Assembly (NCBI GenBank): GCA_902783885.1
Contig: CACZSQ010000084.1
Location: 1 to 51,918 of the forward strand
Direction: 5' to 3'
DNA length: 51,918 nt
DNA from: an uncultured Bacteroidales bacterium
Lineage (GTDB): Bacteria > Bacteroidota > Bacteroidia > Bacteroidales > Bacteroidaceae
Of the stretch, positions 8,383 to 16,573 are shown in pieces; position 1 is the first letter of the stretch; every line of letters begins with the position of its first letter. The notes under the pieces were generated by a model. It was not told where the DNA came from, ran no database searches, and saw only the letters and a list, made by a program, of their open reading frames with translations. A program made the translations under genes and the position numbers.

Positions 8383-8483
8383 CCGCGCCTTTCGAAAGAG
8401 GGGCTTATGACATTAGAAAAAGCAAAAAGGAAAATGCCGAAAATCCAAAACAGAGTAGGCACAATTAAATTATCTTTTACAAA

Positions 8484-8831
8484 ATGAAAAAGTTATTTAT
8501 GGCTTGCTTTGCAGTTGCTGCTCTCGCTATGACCAGCTGCAATCAGAAGGCTCCCGCTACTCAGGTTGACTTCGACGCTTTCATCACCAAACTGACTGCT
8601 GTTGCTGAGAAGGCTGAGGCTGCTCAGACTCAGGAGGCTAAGGATTCTCTGAACGTTGAGTTCGAGGCTCTCGGTGAGGAACTCGTTGCTTTCGAAGGCA
8701 CTCTGACCGAGGAGCAGCAGGCTGCTCTCGATGCTCTGAACGCTCGCTTTTGGGAGGCTTACAACAAGGTTGCTCTCCCCGCTGACAGCGTAGCTGTTGA
8801 GGCTGAGGCTGAAGCTGAGGTTGCTGAGTAA
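8484..8831 (+). CDS. small Glu/Ala-rich lipoprotein of unknown function
   Basis: 115 residues. The signal peptide MKKLFMACFAVAALAMTSC ends in a lipobox, so the mature protein begins at Cys19 and is lipid anchored. The mature part is acidic and rich in Ala and Glu, with predicted long helices (KLTAVAEKAEAAQTQEAKD and FEALGEELVAFEGTLTEEQQAA) and a repetitive EAEAEAEVAE end. It has its own promoter and a strong terminator, so it is a stand-alone unit. Its codon use is strongly restricted (many GCT Ala and GAG Glu codons), which may suggest high expression. No family was recognised. A helical periplasmic or envelope spacer protein is one possibility. Confidence 0.85.
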   Translation: MKKLFMACFAVAALAMTSCNQKAPATQVDFDAFITKLTAVAEKAEAAQTQEAKDSLNVEFEALGEELVAFEGTLTEEQQAALDALNARFWEAYNKVALPADSVAVEAEAEAEVAE

Positions 8832-8852
8832 GCAAGCTTTAAAAGCAAAAAT

Positions 8853-8896
8853 AGAGGCTGTGTCATTCGCTTGACATAGCCTCTTTCCTTTTTATA
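8853..8896. terminator. bidirectional terminator between convergent genes
   Basis: Arms AGAGGCTGTGTCA (8853-8865) and TGACATAGCCTCT (8872-8884) pair around a 6-nt loop, followed by a T-rich tail on the plus strand. On the minus strand the stem is followed by ATTTTTG. It serves the small lipoprotein gene (+) and the GH105 gene (-), which ends 14 bp further on. Confidence 0.9.
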
Positions 8897-8909
8897 TATC
8901 TTCCACGTC

Positions 8910-11405
8910 TCAGTGGGCAATGAGCTGAAGACCATTCTGGAGGATGCGTGCTTCGTGGCGCAGAGTCTCTTGCCAGATAGCGTGCGTGGGCACATCGTAG
9001 AGACTCCAGGCTGATCCTGTGTAATAGACAAACGGCTTACCGGGCTTGTAGGTGGTCAGCAGGATTGCATGGCCGATGCCGCCGGATTGCTTTTGGGGCA
9101 GGGGCAGGTATTTAGCAGTCAACTTGTTGTCATTGGGAATAAAGATGCCGAGATAGTGCTCACCATTCATGACTTGAGGATGGTCGAGTGCTTCGGCATA
9201 GGTGATGAATCCTTCCTTTTGGTTGAGGACATAGCCGTTGGGGTTGCTCTCGTGAACGACGATGCCGGCACAGACAGATGTCTCGCGGTTGAGACCTTCA
9301 TAGGTAATCTCTACGCGTGCGAAATGGCTGCCGCAGTCTTGGGTGATGAGGCGAACTTCACGGAAAGAGAGCCCCTCTCCAACTCCCCCCGTGGGGGGGA
9401 GGGCTTGGGCGGGCATGGTCATGCGGACGGTGAAACGGAGGGGACCGTTGTCGAGTATCTCGGCTTTCTCGTAGTAGAGCGGGTAGAGAAGGGAGGGGGC
9501 CACCATTAGGGCCGCCGCACCGGCGCCGAGGGTGGCTCCGACGGTGTAAGCGTCCATGCCGGCGCCATGATTGCGGTGATAGGTGTAACCGCGGTGAACT
9601 TCGTTCCATTCCCCGCCGCGTCCGGCTTTCTTCATGCGCTCGTTAACTCCGTAAGAGGTGAGCTCGTTGTGGTAGAGCTGGTCCTGAATGGGGTGGGGCG
9701 TGTTCTTCACAAAAGTGTCGAAACCATAGGCATTGTTCTTCATGTTCTTATGGGCTCCGGGGCCGTAGAAGCGCCATGCGCAGCGGTCGTTCTCCCACAC
9801 GAGGTCGTCCCAGCGATTGGGATAGATGCGACCGTTGCACGTCAGCTCGTAGTCCTGGGGCTGACCTTTAATCATGGAGAGTGAGATGCTGCTCTCGGGA
9901 CGCACGTTGCAGAAAACGAGGATGCGGCCGTCGTGGGTAATCTGATAGGGCACCTCGTTGTTATCGTTGTCAAGGATGATGAACTCGCGGGCTACGGCGC
10001 AGTTGGCTCTCTTCAGGTCCTCCATCTTAGCCACTTCAATGACCTGAGCGATGTTCTCCTTGTAGGGATTCTTGACTTCGGTGTACCAGAAACTTTCATG
10101 CCCTCTGTTGATTGGGCGTGCTGCACGTGCGCCGCCAGTGTAGCCTGCAGCGCCGCCATTAATGGGACCGGACACGGTGGGGGTGCCGGGGGTGTGGTGG
10201 AAGATGCTGTTACCCTCGGGAGAACCCGATTTTGAACCCTCGGGAACTGTAACGGGAACAAGGGGATCGGCGTTGATGTAGCGGACCATCTCGCAGGCAG
10301 CTAAGAGCCAAGCGCCTGTGCCGAAGGGGGCCTGGGAGTGGGCGTCAACGGTCTTGGTGGGGTCTGGCTTCTCACCGATGGGCTGCACGAAGCCGATGCT
10401 GCCGTCGGGTTGGAGGGCCGTCTCAGAGAGATATTTCCAGGCCTTCGCGATGACGGGAGCGTAGGTGGCTTTGTCGAGGTAGCCATTGTTGACACCCCAG
10501 AGCATACCGTAGGTAAAGAACGCTGTGCCGGACGTCTCCGGGCCCGGGGCATCGTCCTCGCAGAGCATGGAGCGGCTCCAATAACCGCCGGGGCGCTGCA
10601 CACGTGCTACGCCCTCGGCCAGCTCGCGGAAGCGCTGGACGAAGATATCTCTGTTCTTGTAGTCATAGGGCATATCGGCTAGCACTTTGGCAAGGCCGGC
10701 CAGCACCCAGCCGTCGCCGCGTGCCCAGAAACTTTTTCCTTCGTTGCAGGCTGTCTTCACCTTCGGGTAGATGTACTTGGCATCGCGGTAGTATAGTTGC
10801 TCTTCTTTATCATACATCAGGCTGTCGCTCCACAGAAAGTTGTCGGTGAGCTTGTCCAGGTATTTGATGTCGCCAGTGAGCTTGTACATTTTCGTCATCA
10901 CGGGCATGACCATGTAAAGGGCATCTGCCCACCACCAGAAATGAGTGTCGGTCATCGAGCACTCGTGGCTCATCACCTCGATAGCACGGGCAACCTTATA
11001 GTCAGCCGGCACGAGGTTATACATATCAATATAGGTCTGGAAGCAGATCTGCCAGTCGCCGAAGAGTACGAAATCCTGGCCTTCGCCGTATGTCTTGTAC
11101 TTCCAGTTGGCGCGGTCGTCGCTCTTGGCACCTTTCCATTCGTTGTGGCGGCACCATTTGTCGGTGTATGCATACCAGTCGGCACGTCCAGTGAGGCGGT
11201 AGGCTTCCATGTTGCCGGTGTGGTAAGCGGCGTGGTCCCAGAAAGAGCGCACATAGGGCGTGTTGTGCTCCTGCCAGTAGTTGTTGGCCTTGATAATCAT
11301 GTCAAGGACCTTGCCTGCATCATCGGTTTGCTTTGCAAACGACGATGCTGAAATGATAAATAATAAATGAAAAAGGACAAATAATAACTTAGCAGTTCGT
11401 TTCAT
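8910..11405 (-). CDS. GH105-type unsaturated rhamnogalacturonyl hydrolase fused to DUF4861-like domain
   Basis: 831 residues. A signal peptide (start MKRTAKLLFVLFHLLF) is followed near residues 30-400 by an alpha/alpha-barrel of the GH88/GH105 type. Visible motifs are DHAAYHTGNMEAYRLTG, a tryptophan-rich WWWADALYMV and WARGDGWVLAGLAKVL, the latter close to the family's WARGNGW signature. Such enzymes remove unsaturated uronic acid from pectin-lyase products. The C-terminal half resembles the DUF4861 domain often found with pectin enzymes. Between the halves is a Gly/Pro-rich linker holding a copy of the VPEG repeat, and a palindromic element sits in the C-terminal half (ALPPTGGVGEGLSF). The frame is open to 11621, but that extension overlaps nrnA and lacks a signal peptide. 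Likely periplasmic or secreted; exact substrate unknown. Confidence 0.8.
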   Translation of the reverse strand: MKRTAKLLFVLFHLLFIISASSFAKQTDDAGKVLDMIIKANNYWQEHNTPYVRSFWDHAAYHTGNMEAYRLTGRADWYAYTDKWCRHNEWKGAKSDDRANWKYKTYGEGQDFVLFGDWQICFQTYIDMYNLVPADYKVARAIEVMSHECSMTDTHFWWWADALYMVMPVMTKMYKLTGDIKYLDKLTDNFLWSDSLMYDKEEQLYYRDAKYIYPKVKTACNEGKSFWARGDGWVLAGLAKVLADMPYDYKNRDIFVQRFRELAEGVARVQRPGGYWSRSMLCEDDAPGPETSGTAFFTYGMLWGVNNGYLDKATYAPVIAKAWKYLSETALQPDGSIGFVQPIGEKPDPTKTVDAHSQAPFGTGAWLLAACEMVRYINADPLVPVTVPEGSKSGSPEGNSIFHHTPGTPTVSGPINGGAAGYTGGARAARPINRGHESFWYTEVKNPYKENIAQVIEVAKMEDLKRANCAVAREFIILDNDNNEVPYQITHDGRILVFCNVRPESSISLSMIKGQPQDYELTCNGRIYPNRWDDLVWENDRCAWRFYGPGAHKNMKNNAYGFDTFVKNTPHPIQDQLYHNELTSYGVNERMKKAGRGGEWNEVHRGYTYHRNHGAGMDAYTVGATLGAGAAALMVAPSLLYPLYYEKAEILDNGPLRFTVRMTMPAQALPPTGGVGEGLSFREVRLITQDCGSHFARVEITYEGLNRETSVCAGIVVHESNPNGYVLNQKEGFITYAEALDHPQVMNGEHYLGIFIPNDNKLTAKYLPLPQKQSGGIGHAILLTTYKPGKPFVYYTGSAWSLYDVPTHAIWQETLRHEARILQNGLQLIAH
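9374..9414 (+). repeat. GC-rich palindromic element inside the GH105-DUF4861 gene
   Basis: CTCCCCCC and GGGGGGGAG around a GT centre form the stem, followed by GGGCTTGGGCGGGC, in the same orientation as the copies at 62 and 18594. It is in frame and encodes ALPPTGGVGEGL in the minus-strand product. Confidence 0.65.
10212..10259 (-). repeat. VPEG-encoding repeat, copy 1
   Basis: Contains ACCCTCGGGAGAACCC and CCCTCGGGAACTGTAA on the plus strand, matching the repeats inside miaA and the pRiA4b-like gene. It encodes VTVPEGSKSGSPEGNS on the minus strand, in the linker between the GH105 and DUF4861 halves. Confidence 0.75.
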
Positions 11406-11436
11406 AAGGCTTATGAGTTTTCTTTGGATGATAATA

Positions 11437-12573
11437 TTATTTGATATTCCCTTCCTTAAGGTAGGACATGTATTTCTGGACGGCTTTCTTGACGAGGGCG
11501 ACAGCTTCGTCCATCGTGCCCCAGACCTCGCCGCCGGCAGCGTTCTTGTGTCCGCCGCCGCCAAAGAACTCGGCAGCCATCTCGTTGCAGGGGAAGTCAT
11601 CAACGGAGCGGAGTGAAACACGGATGCAGGGGTGTTCTGTGTCCTCGCGCAAGAAGATGGAAAGCTTGACGCCTAAGATCTGAAGTGGCATATTGACAAG
11701 GCCTTCCGTGTCGCCGTTGAGCACTCCGAATCGACGGCGCTCGGCATTGGTGAAGGTCATGATGGCGGTGTGGGCTTTCTTCCATACATCGAGCTTCATA
11801 TAGAGCATATACCCCATGAGCTTCATGCGGTTGGGGCTGTAGGTGAAGAAGATGTTGCGATAGATTTTGTCCTTGTCAATGCCGTAGCTGAGGAGGATGC
11901 TGATGAGTTCAAAAATCTCAGGGCGGTTGCTGGCATAGGTGAAAGCACCTGTGTCTGTCATCATGCCTGTATAGAGGGAGGTGGCTTCGGATTGGGTGAG
12001 AAGGGCGGGGGGAGAGTCTAACTCCAATATAACCCGCATTAGCACCTCGCAGGTGGAAGACAGCTCAGGGTGAGAGATGACCAAGTCTGCAATATCTGGC
12101 TCTGGGTCGAGATGGTGGTCAATCATGATGCAGCGAACTTTGCCTTTCTCACCGCTTCCAATGGGGAGAAGCGGGCGGATGACATCGCCGAGGGAAGCCA
12201 TGCGCTTGAGTTCGCCGTGGTCGCACATGATGATGAGGTCGGCGGCTTCCACGATGGGGCATACGTCAGCCTCGTGGCCTTCATAGACGAGGATATCCTC
12301 GGCACCTGGAATCCACTTGAGGAAGTCCGGGAAGATATTGGGTGCAATGATATGGATTTCGGCATCGGGGTAGCGGCGATGGAGCCAGGAGGCCAGTGCT
12401 GTGGTGGAGCCAATGGCATCACCGTCGGGTCCACGGTGACAGGTGATGACGATATGGTGTGCAGCGGCGAGGAGCGACTGCAAAAGGGAGATTTGCTCTG
12501 GCGAGAGAAGACCCCCTCCCCGCTCCCCCTCTAGGGGGAGGGTGGATACTTTTGTATTAGGTATATTATTCAT
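11437..12573 (-). CDS. nrnA: DHH-family phosphoesterase, NrnA-like (oligoribonuclease / pAp phosphatase)
   Basis: 378 residues, cytoplasmic. NrnA-type enzymes degrade short RNA oligonucleotides to mononucleotides and dephosphorylate 3'-phosphoadenosine 5'-phosphate. Visible motifs are HRGPDGDAIGS (residues ~45-55, first metal site), the MCDHG region, the DHH motif in MIDHHLDP (~150), TGMMTDTGAF, and the C-terminal DHHA1 signature GGGGHKNAAGG (~345). The N-terminus contains STLPLEGERGGGLLS, translated from a palindromic element, so the first ~24 residues are probably not part of the ancestral fold. The ATG at 12573 is used here; no other ATG lies before the conserved part. It ends 31 bp before the GH105 gene on the same strand and may be co-transcribed with it. 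Confidence 0.88.
   Translation of the reverse strand: MNNIPNTKVSTLPLEGERGGGLLSPEQISLLQSLLAAAHHIVITCHRGPDGDAIGSTTALASWLHRRYPDAEIHIIAPNIFPDFLKWIPGAEDILVYEGHEADVCPIVEAADLIIMCDHGELKRMASLGDVIRPLLPIGSGEKGKVRCIMIDHHLDPEPDIADLVISHPELSSTCEVLMRVILELDSPPALLTQSEATSLYTGMMTDTGAFTYASNRPEIFELISILLSYGIDKDKIYRNIFFTYSPNRMKLMGYMLYMKLDVWKKAHTAIMTFTNAERRRFGVLNGDTEGLVNMPLQILGVKLSIFLREDTEHPCIRVSLRSVDDFPCNEMAAEFFGGGGHKNAAGGEVWGTMDEAVALVKKAVQKYMSYLKEGNIK
12510..12554 (-). repeat. GC-rich palindromic element inside the nrnA start region
   Basis: GACCCCCTCCCCGCTCCCCC, a CTAG centre and GGGGGAGGGTGGATACTTTT: the same layout as the copies at 16481, 18513 and 50180. It encodes residues ~8-21 of NrnA and pairs in opposite orientation with the copy at 12595-12640. 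Confidence 0.75.
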
Positions 12574-12594
12574 TAAGATGATTATTATTGATAG

Positions 12595-12640
12595 AAGGTA
12601 ACCACTCCCTCCCTCACAGGGAGGTTGAGGGGTGGGTCCG
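12595..12640 (+). repeat. GC-rich palindromic element upstream of nrnA
   Basis: AAGGTAACCACTCCCTCCCT, a short centre, then AGGGAGGTTGAGGGGTGGGTC. It is opposite in orientation to the copy at 12510 and fills the gap between the S9 peptidase gene and nrnA. In the nrnA mRNA it would lie just upstream of the start codon. Confidence 0.75.
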
Positions 12641-14806
12641 TCATTGGTTTTTCACTTCGCTCCACGCCGGTGGCTCTACGCAAAGGAGATTCTTGACGAA
12701 GAAGTCGAAGCGCTTGTGTTCGCCATAGGCTTCGCCTACGGTGTGGTGGGCACCGGGGATGACAACCAGTTCGAAAGGTTTGTTGGCTTTGATGAGGGCA
12801 TCAGCTACCTGCATGGTACTGGCTGGGTCCACATTATCATCGAGTTCGCCGACCACGAGCATCAAAGGGCGTTCGAGGCGGTAGGCATTCTCGACATTGG
12901 AACATTCGATGTAGGAGGAATCAACAGGGTAACCCATCCATTGCTCGTTCCACCAAATCTTGTCCATGCGATTGTCGTGGCAGCCGCAAGCACTGTACGC
13001 CGCTTTGTAGAAGTCGCCGTGGAAGAGGACGGCAGCCGTACTCTCCTGACCGCCGGCGGAACAACCATAGATGCCCACGCGGTCTATGTCCATATAGGGA
13101 TATTTCCGGGCTGCGGCCTTGATCCATGCTATGCGGTCGGGGAAACCGGCATCCTTGAGGTTCTTGTAGCACACCTCCTCAAACTTCTTTCCGCGGTTGC
13201 TGGTGCCCATGGCATCGAGCTGTACGACGATGAAACCAAGCTCGGCAAGGGCCGTGGTATAGTTGTTATAGGGTAGGAAGGACTTGGGCACATAGCTGTC
13301 ACCAGGACCGGAATAGATATACTCAATGATGGGATAGCGCTTCGTGGGGTCGAAGTTGCTGGGGCGTTGGATGATGCCCCACATGGGTGTCTTGCCGTCG
13401 CGGCCAGGTGCGACAAACACTTCGGGTGCAGTCCAGCCCTCAGAGAGAAGAGGGGTGATGTCGGCATGGGAGAGGACAGCCTCACCTATAGGGGTAAGGC
13501 TTCTCACCTTGGTGACAGGAGCACTATCCACCGTCGAATAGGTGTCAATGAAAGCGGTGTAGTCGCTGTTAAAGCGAGCATTGTGATGGGCAGGCTCAGG
13601 CGTGAGATCAATGAGGCCTTTGCCATCGAGTCCGATGCGGTAGTAGTGAATGTGATAGGGGTCTTCTTCAGGATTGCGACCATTGGCCGTAAAGATGATG
13701 AAGCCCTTCTCCTCATCTACGTGGAGCACTTTGCGGACACACCAGGGACCGGAGGTTAAGACTCTCACCTTGCGGGGGGAGAGTCCAGTATCGAAGAGGT
13801 ACAGATGCGGATACCCGTCTCTTTCGCTAAGCCAAAGGATGAGGCTGTCGCCGTAGAGGTCGCGGCGGAAGTTGTTGGAGTAGCGAACATATTTCTCTTC
13901 GCGTTCCTCGATGAGGGTGCGGGTATCACCTCCTACGGCCATCTCATAGATACGGTATAGCTTATGGCCGCGTTGGTTGTACTCGAAGCGTACAGCATGT
14001 GAATCCTGACACCACTGTGGTGTGGTGAGGTTGTATTGATTGGCAATGAGGGCTGGTTCGGGGGTGACGGCCTTGCCTGTGGAAACCTCAAAGATATAGG
14101 GTGTTTTCTGTGCCAGTTCATCCCCGGGCTTGGCATACTCCTGCTTGTGGAGAATGGGCTGCAGTTGGTCGGCAGGTGAGGATTCGACGTAATAGACGAA
14201 GCGCTTCTCAATGGGACGGATGCGGTTCACAGCCACATAGCGGCTGTCTGGACTCCATTGGATATAGCTGCTGAAGTAGTGACTGAGTGTTCCTTCCGTG
14301 CTGAGGGCGCGGGCTTCGCTGCCATCGGGCTTGGCCACATAGACGTTGTCATTGCGGATGAATGCCACGAGGGAAGAGTCAGGGGAAAGTATAGGATCGG
14401 CACTGCGCTCGTCATCTGTCTCCATCCAATGGCGCTGGTGACGGCGCTTGGAGGGGTTGGCGATGAAGCGGACGGGAGAGTTCTGGTCGCGTCGGCCAAA
14501 CCGATGCGAGCCCTCACGCGAGCGAGGCTCCTCGATGGGGCGGGCTGCTGTGGTGTCGGCGAGGGTGATGGTGCCATCGTCGTTCACCTGCCCGAAATGC
14601 CAGTCCCCCTTGCCGCCATCGGTGAGATGGTACTGGAAGCGATTATCGGAGAGCCAGCGGGCATCATCGACATGGTTGATAACCTTTGACCAATTGAAGG
14701 TTTGTCGGAGCGAATAGGCGCGGTTGTAGTCATCTGCCGTGCCTTGGGCTACCGCTAAAATGATAAATGAAAAAAGAATAATGAGTAATGAAAGATATCT
14801 TTTCAT
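12641..14806 (-). CDS. S9-family (dipeptidyl-peptidase IV-like) serine peptidase
   Basis: 721 residues, exported (signal peptide MKRYLSLLIILFSFIILAVA). The middle part is a DPP-IV-type beta-propeller with repeats such as WSPDSRYVAVNRI. The C-terminal alpha/beta-hydrolase domain has the nucleophile in GCSAGGQ (~Ser583), an Asp in GELDDNVDPAS (~655) and the His in GAHHTVGE (~686). Such enzymes release dipeptides from the N-termini of peptides, often after Pro or Ala. The start is taken at the ATG 14806, 2 nt after the stop of the upstream haem-motif gene; a GTG at 14812 would overlap that stop. It is third in a tight three-gene set with the genes at 14809 and 16574. Specificity cannot be read from the sequence. 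Confidence 0.88.
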   Translation of the reverse strand: MKRYLSLLIILFSFIILAVAQGTADDYNRAYSLRQTFNWSKVINHVDDARWLSDNRFQYHLTDGGKGDWHFGQVNDDGTITLADTTAARPIEEPRSREGSHRFGRRDQNSPVRFIANPSKRRHQRHWMETDDERSADPILSPDSSLVAFIRNDNVYVAKPDGSEARALSTEGTLSHYFSSYIQWSPDSRYVAVNRIRPIEKRFVYYVESSPADQLQPILHKQEYAKPGDELAQKTPYIFEVSTGKAVTPEPALIANQYNLTTPQWCQDSHAVRFEYNQRGHKLYRIYEMAVGGDTRTLIEEREEKYVRYSNNFRRDLYGDSLILWLSERDGYPHLYLFDTGLSPRKVRVLTSGPWCVRKVLHVDEEKGFIIFTANGRNPEEDPYHIHYYRIGLDGKGLIDLTPEPAHHNARFNSDYTAFIDTYSTVDSAPVTKVRSLTPIGEAVLSHADITPLLSEGWTAPEVFVAPGRDGKTPMWGIIQRPSNFDPTKRYPIIEYIYSGPGDSYVPKSFLPYNNYTTALAELGFIVVQLDAMGTSNRGKKFEEVCYKNLKDAGFPDRIAWIKAAARKYPYMDIDRVGIYGCSAGGQESTAAVLFHGDFYKAAYSACGCHDNRMDKIWWNEQWMGYPVDSSYIECSNVENAYRLERPLMLVVGELDDNVDPASTMQVADALIKANKPFELVVIPGAHHTVGEAYGEHKRFDFFVKNLLCVEPPAWSEVKNQ

Positions 14807-14808
14807 TG

Positions 14809-16572
14809 TCACTTCGGGGCTTGGGGTGAGGCTGCAGTGTGGCCGTCAATGGTTTTATCGGAGATGTGGAGTTGTGTGGGTGTTGCATCGTTCTTGATGA
14901 CCTTGGCGAACTCCTGCGGTTTGATGGTCACGGGGCCGGAGAGGAATTCAGGGATATTGTAGCTGCGCATGAGCTGGCGATGATACTGGGGATTCTCCTG
15001 AGGCAGTTCAAAGGGCTTGGTGAAATGGCCTTTGCCGTCGTGGTGAGCAATAAACGGGCGGGTGAAGTTGCCATCGTCTCGGCGCGAGGAGAGCACGACC
15101 CATGCACCATTGCTTGACCAGCAGTGCCAGCTGTCCACATCGGGTGAGTTCAGTTCTGTGATTTGGCGAATGGATTCAGGAAGCGGGTGCTGTGCGCCGG
15201 CAGCTTCGTTCAAGCTATCTACTGCGGCATCGCGTTCCACGTTATTGGTGGCATGAACGGACTCTGGCAGGGTATCATCTGTGTAGCGAATGGCTGGTGT
15301 CGGCTCTATGGGCTGCGCCTGAGTGAGGTCCATCAGGAAGAGGTCGGCATCGTTGTGCCAGATATGGAAGACACCGAACTTGCCTTCGGTGAACATCAGC
15401 CAACGCCCGTCGGGGGAAACGCGCGGCAGCGTGACACTGCGGTTGCGAAGAACTGCATCGTACATGAGTTCACGTTCCCCGAAGGTGCGGGTGCTCTCGT
15501 CGAAAGGCTTGCGATAGAGGTTATACTGTACGTCCTTGTAGTTCTTGATGAGCTCGAAATCCATTTGGACGGTGTCGCGTTTCTCCCAGTGAGCACTGAC
15601 GTAGTAGATGTACTTGCCGTCGGGACTCCAGAAGGGGAAGCAGTCAAAGTCTGTCGTGTCGCGGGTGATGGGGGTTACGGTGTTGTTCTCAAGGTCGTAG
15701 AAGATGAGGTTGCTCTTGGTGTCCTGTACCTCTATCTTCTGCACGTCGCGTGTGTGGAAGCTCTGGCCGGTGTGATTGGTGGAATAGACAATCCACGGCT
15801 TGACGGGATGCCAGGTGGGATAGACACCTGCGCTGATGGTGCTGTCGGTCTTGAGGTTGATTTTCTGAACCTTGCCGTCGTAGGCGATGACAGTGCCGCC
15901 GAGATACTGACGGACATGGAACTGCACGCGCTCAGGGTTGTACCATTGGGCGTGGTGACAGTTGATGCACTGGCCGTTCTCCTCGTCGCTGTTAATCATG
16001 TTGCCGTAGATGAGGCTCTCTTCAAAGTTCTCCAGGCAACGCTGGTTCAGCGTCAGATCCTCATAGGTCACGTATGACGGTGAGATGAGACGATAGGAGA
16101 TATAGGGATCGATACTGTCCTTGCTGACAGTGATGGTAAAAGGCTTTCTCCTTTGCCAGCCCTCGGGCCGTTCCTCGAACACCTCCACGCCAATCTTCCC
16201 ATCTGCAGAAAGGGCGGCGGTAATCATCTTCTGCCAACGCTTGAGGCCAGGACATACGTCCTCGCCGCCTATGACCCATTGCTCTGAGCCTGCGGAGAAA
16301 CGGGTGGCGAAATCGGTGGTTGCCCCGTCGTGGTCTATATGGAAATGAAGCGGAGCAATGTTCACAGGCACGGTGACGCCGATGTAGTCGGGGTAAATCG
16401 TGGGGAGAGTCTCGCTCTCGTTGAATTGCTCAGGGACGGATGGGGAGGAGCAGGCTATAAGAACGAGAGACAGTAGAATGGACTCTCCCCCCGCCCTCCC
16501 TATAAGGGAGGGAGTTGTATGTTTTAGACCAAATGAAATCCTTTTTATTAAATGATTGATCAAACTCTTCAT
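14809..16572 (-). CDS. beta-propeller (PD40/TolB-like) lipoprotein with one CxxCH haem motif
   Basis: 587 residues. The start MKSLINHLIK lies 1 nt after the stop of the upstream gene. The leader ends in a lipobox (SLVLIAC, Cys41). TPSLIGRAGGES (residues ~20-31) is encoded by a palindromic element and sits inside the signal peptide, between the charged start and the hydrophobic core. The motif CINCHH (Cys202, Cys205, His206) is a class c haem attachment site. Downstream are WD40/PD40 propeller strands (FWSPDGKYIYYVS, VSPDGRWLMF, HCWSSNGAWVVL). Proteins of this type have been called cytochrome c biosynthesis proteins in Bacteroidetes, but the sequence itself shows only a propeller and one haem site. 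A periplasmic or outer-membrane redox role together with the adjacent multi-TM protein is a reasonable guess. Confidence 0.78.
   Translation of the reverse strand: MKSLINHLIKRISFGLKHTTPSLIGRAGGESILLSLVLIACSSPSVPEQFNESETLPTIYPDYIGVTVPVNIAPLHFHIDHDGATTDFATRFSAGSEQWVIGGEDVCPGLKRWQKMITAALSADGKIGVEVFEERPEGWQRRKPFTITVSKDSIDPYISYRLISPSYVTYEDLTLNQRCLENFEESLIYGNMINSDEENGQCINCHHAQWYNPERVQFHVRQYLGGTVIAYDGKVQKINLKTDSTISAGVYPTWHPVKPWIVYSTNHTGQSFHTRDVQKIEVQDTKSNLIFYDLENNTVTPITRDTTDFDCFPFWSPDGKYIYYVSAHWEKRDTVQMDFELIKNYKDVQYNLYRKPFDESTRTFGERELMYDAVLRNRSVTLPRVSPDGRWLMFTEGKFGVFHIWHNDADLFLMDLTQAQPIEPTPAIRYTDDTLPESVHATNNVERDAAVDSLNEAAGAQHPLPESIRQITELNSPDVDSWHCWSSNGAWVVLSSRRDDGNFTRPFIAHHDGKGHFTKPFELPQENPQYHRQLMRSYNIPEFLSGPVTIKPQEFAKVIKNDATPTQLHISDKTIDGHTAASPQAPK
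16481..16520 (-). repeat. GC-rich palindromic element inside a signal peptide
   Basis: GACTCTCCCCCCGCCCTCCC, centre TATA, then AGGGAGGGAGTTGTATG. This is one of the best-preserved copies, lying in frame in the leader of the haem-motif lipoprotein and encoding TPSLIGRAGGES. Confidence 0.85.
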
Positions 16573-16573
16573 C

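Noticed and set aside
11406..11621. N-terminal extension of the GH105 protein
   Set aside because: Overlaps nrnA in another frame and would bury the signal peptide.
12632..13276. Plus-strand frame opposite the S9 peptidase gene
   Set aside because: Antisense shadow of the alpha/beta-hydrolase domain; no recognisable protein.
15163..16077. 304-codon plus-strand frame opposite the haem-motif lipoprotein
   Set aside because: Antisense shadow; such long shadows are common in these moderately GC-rich genes.
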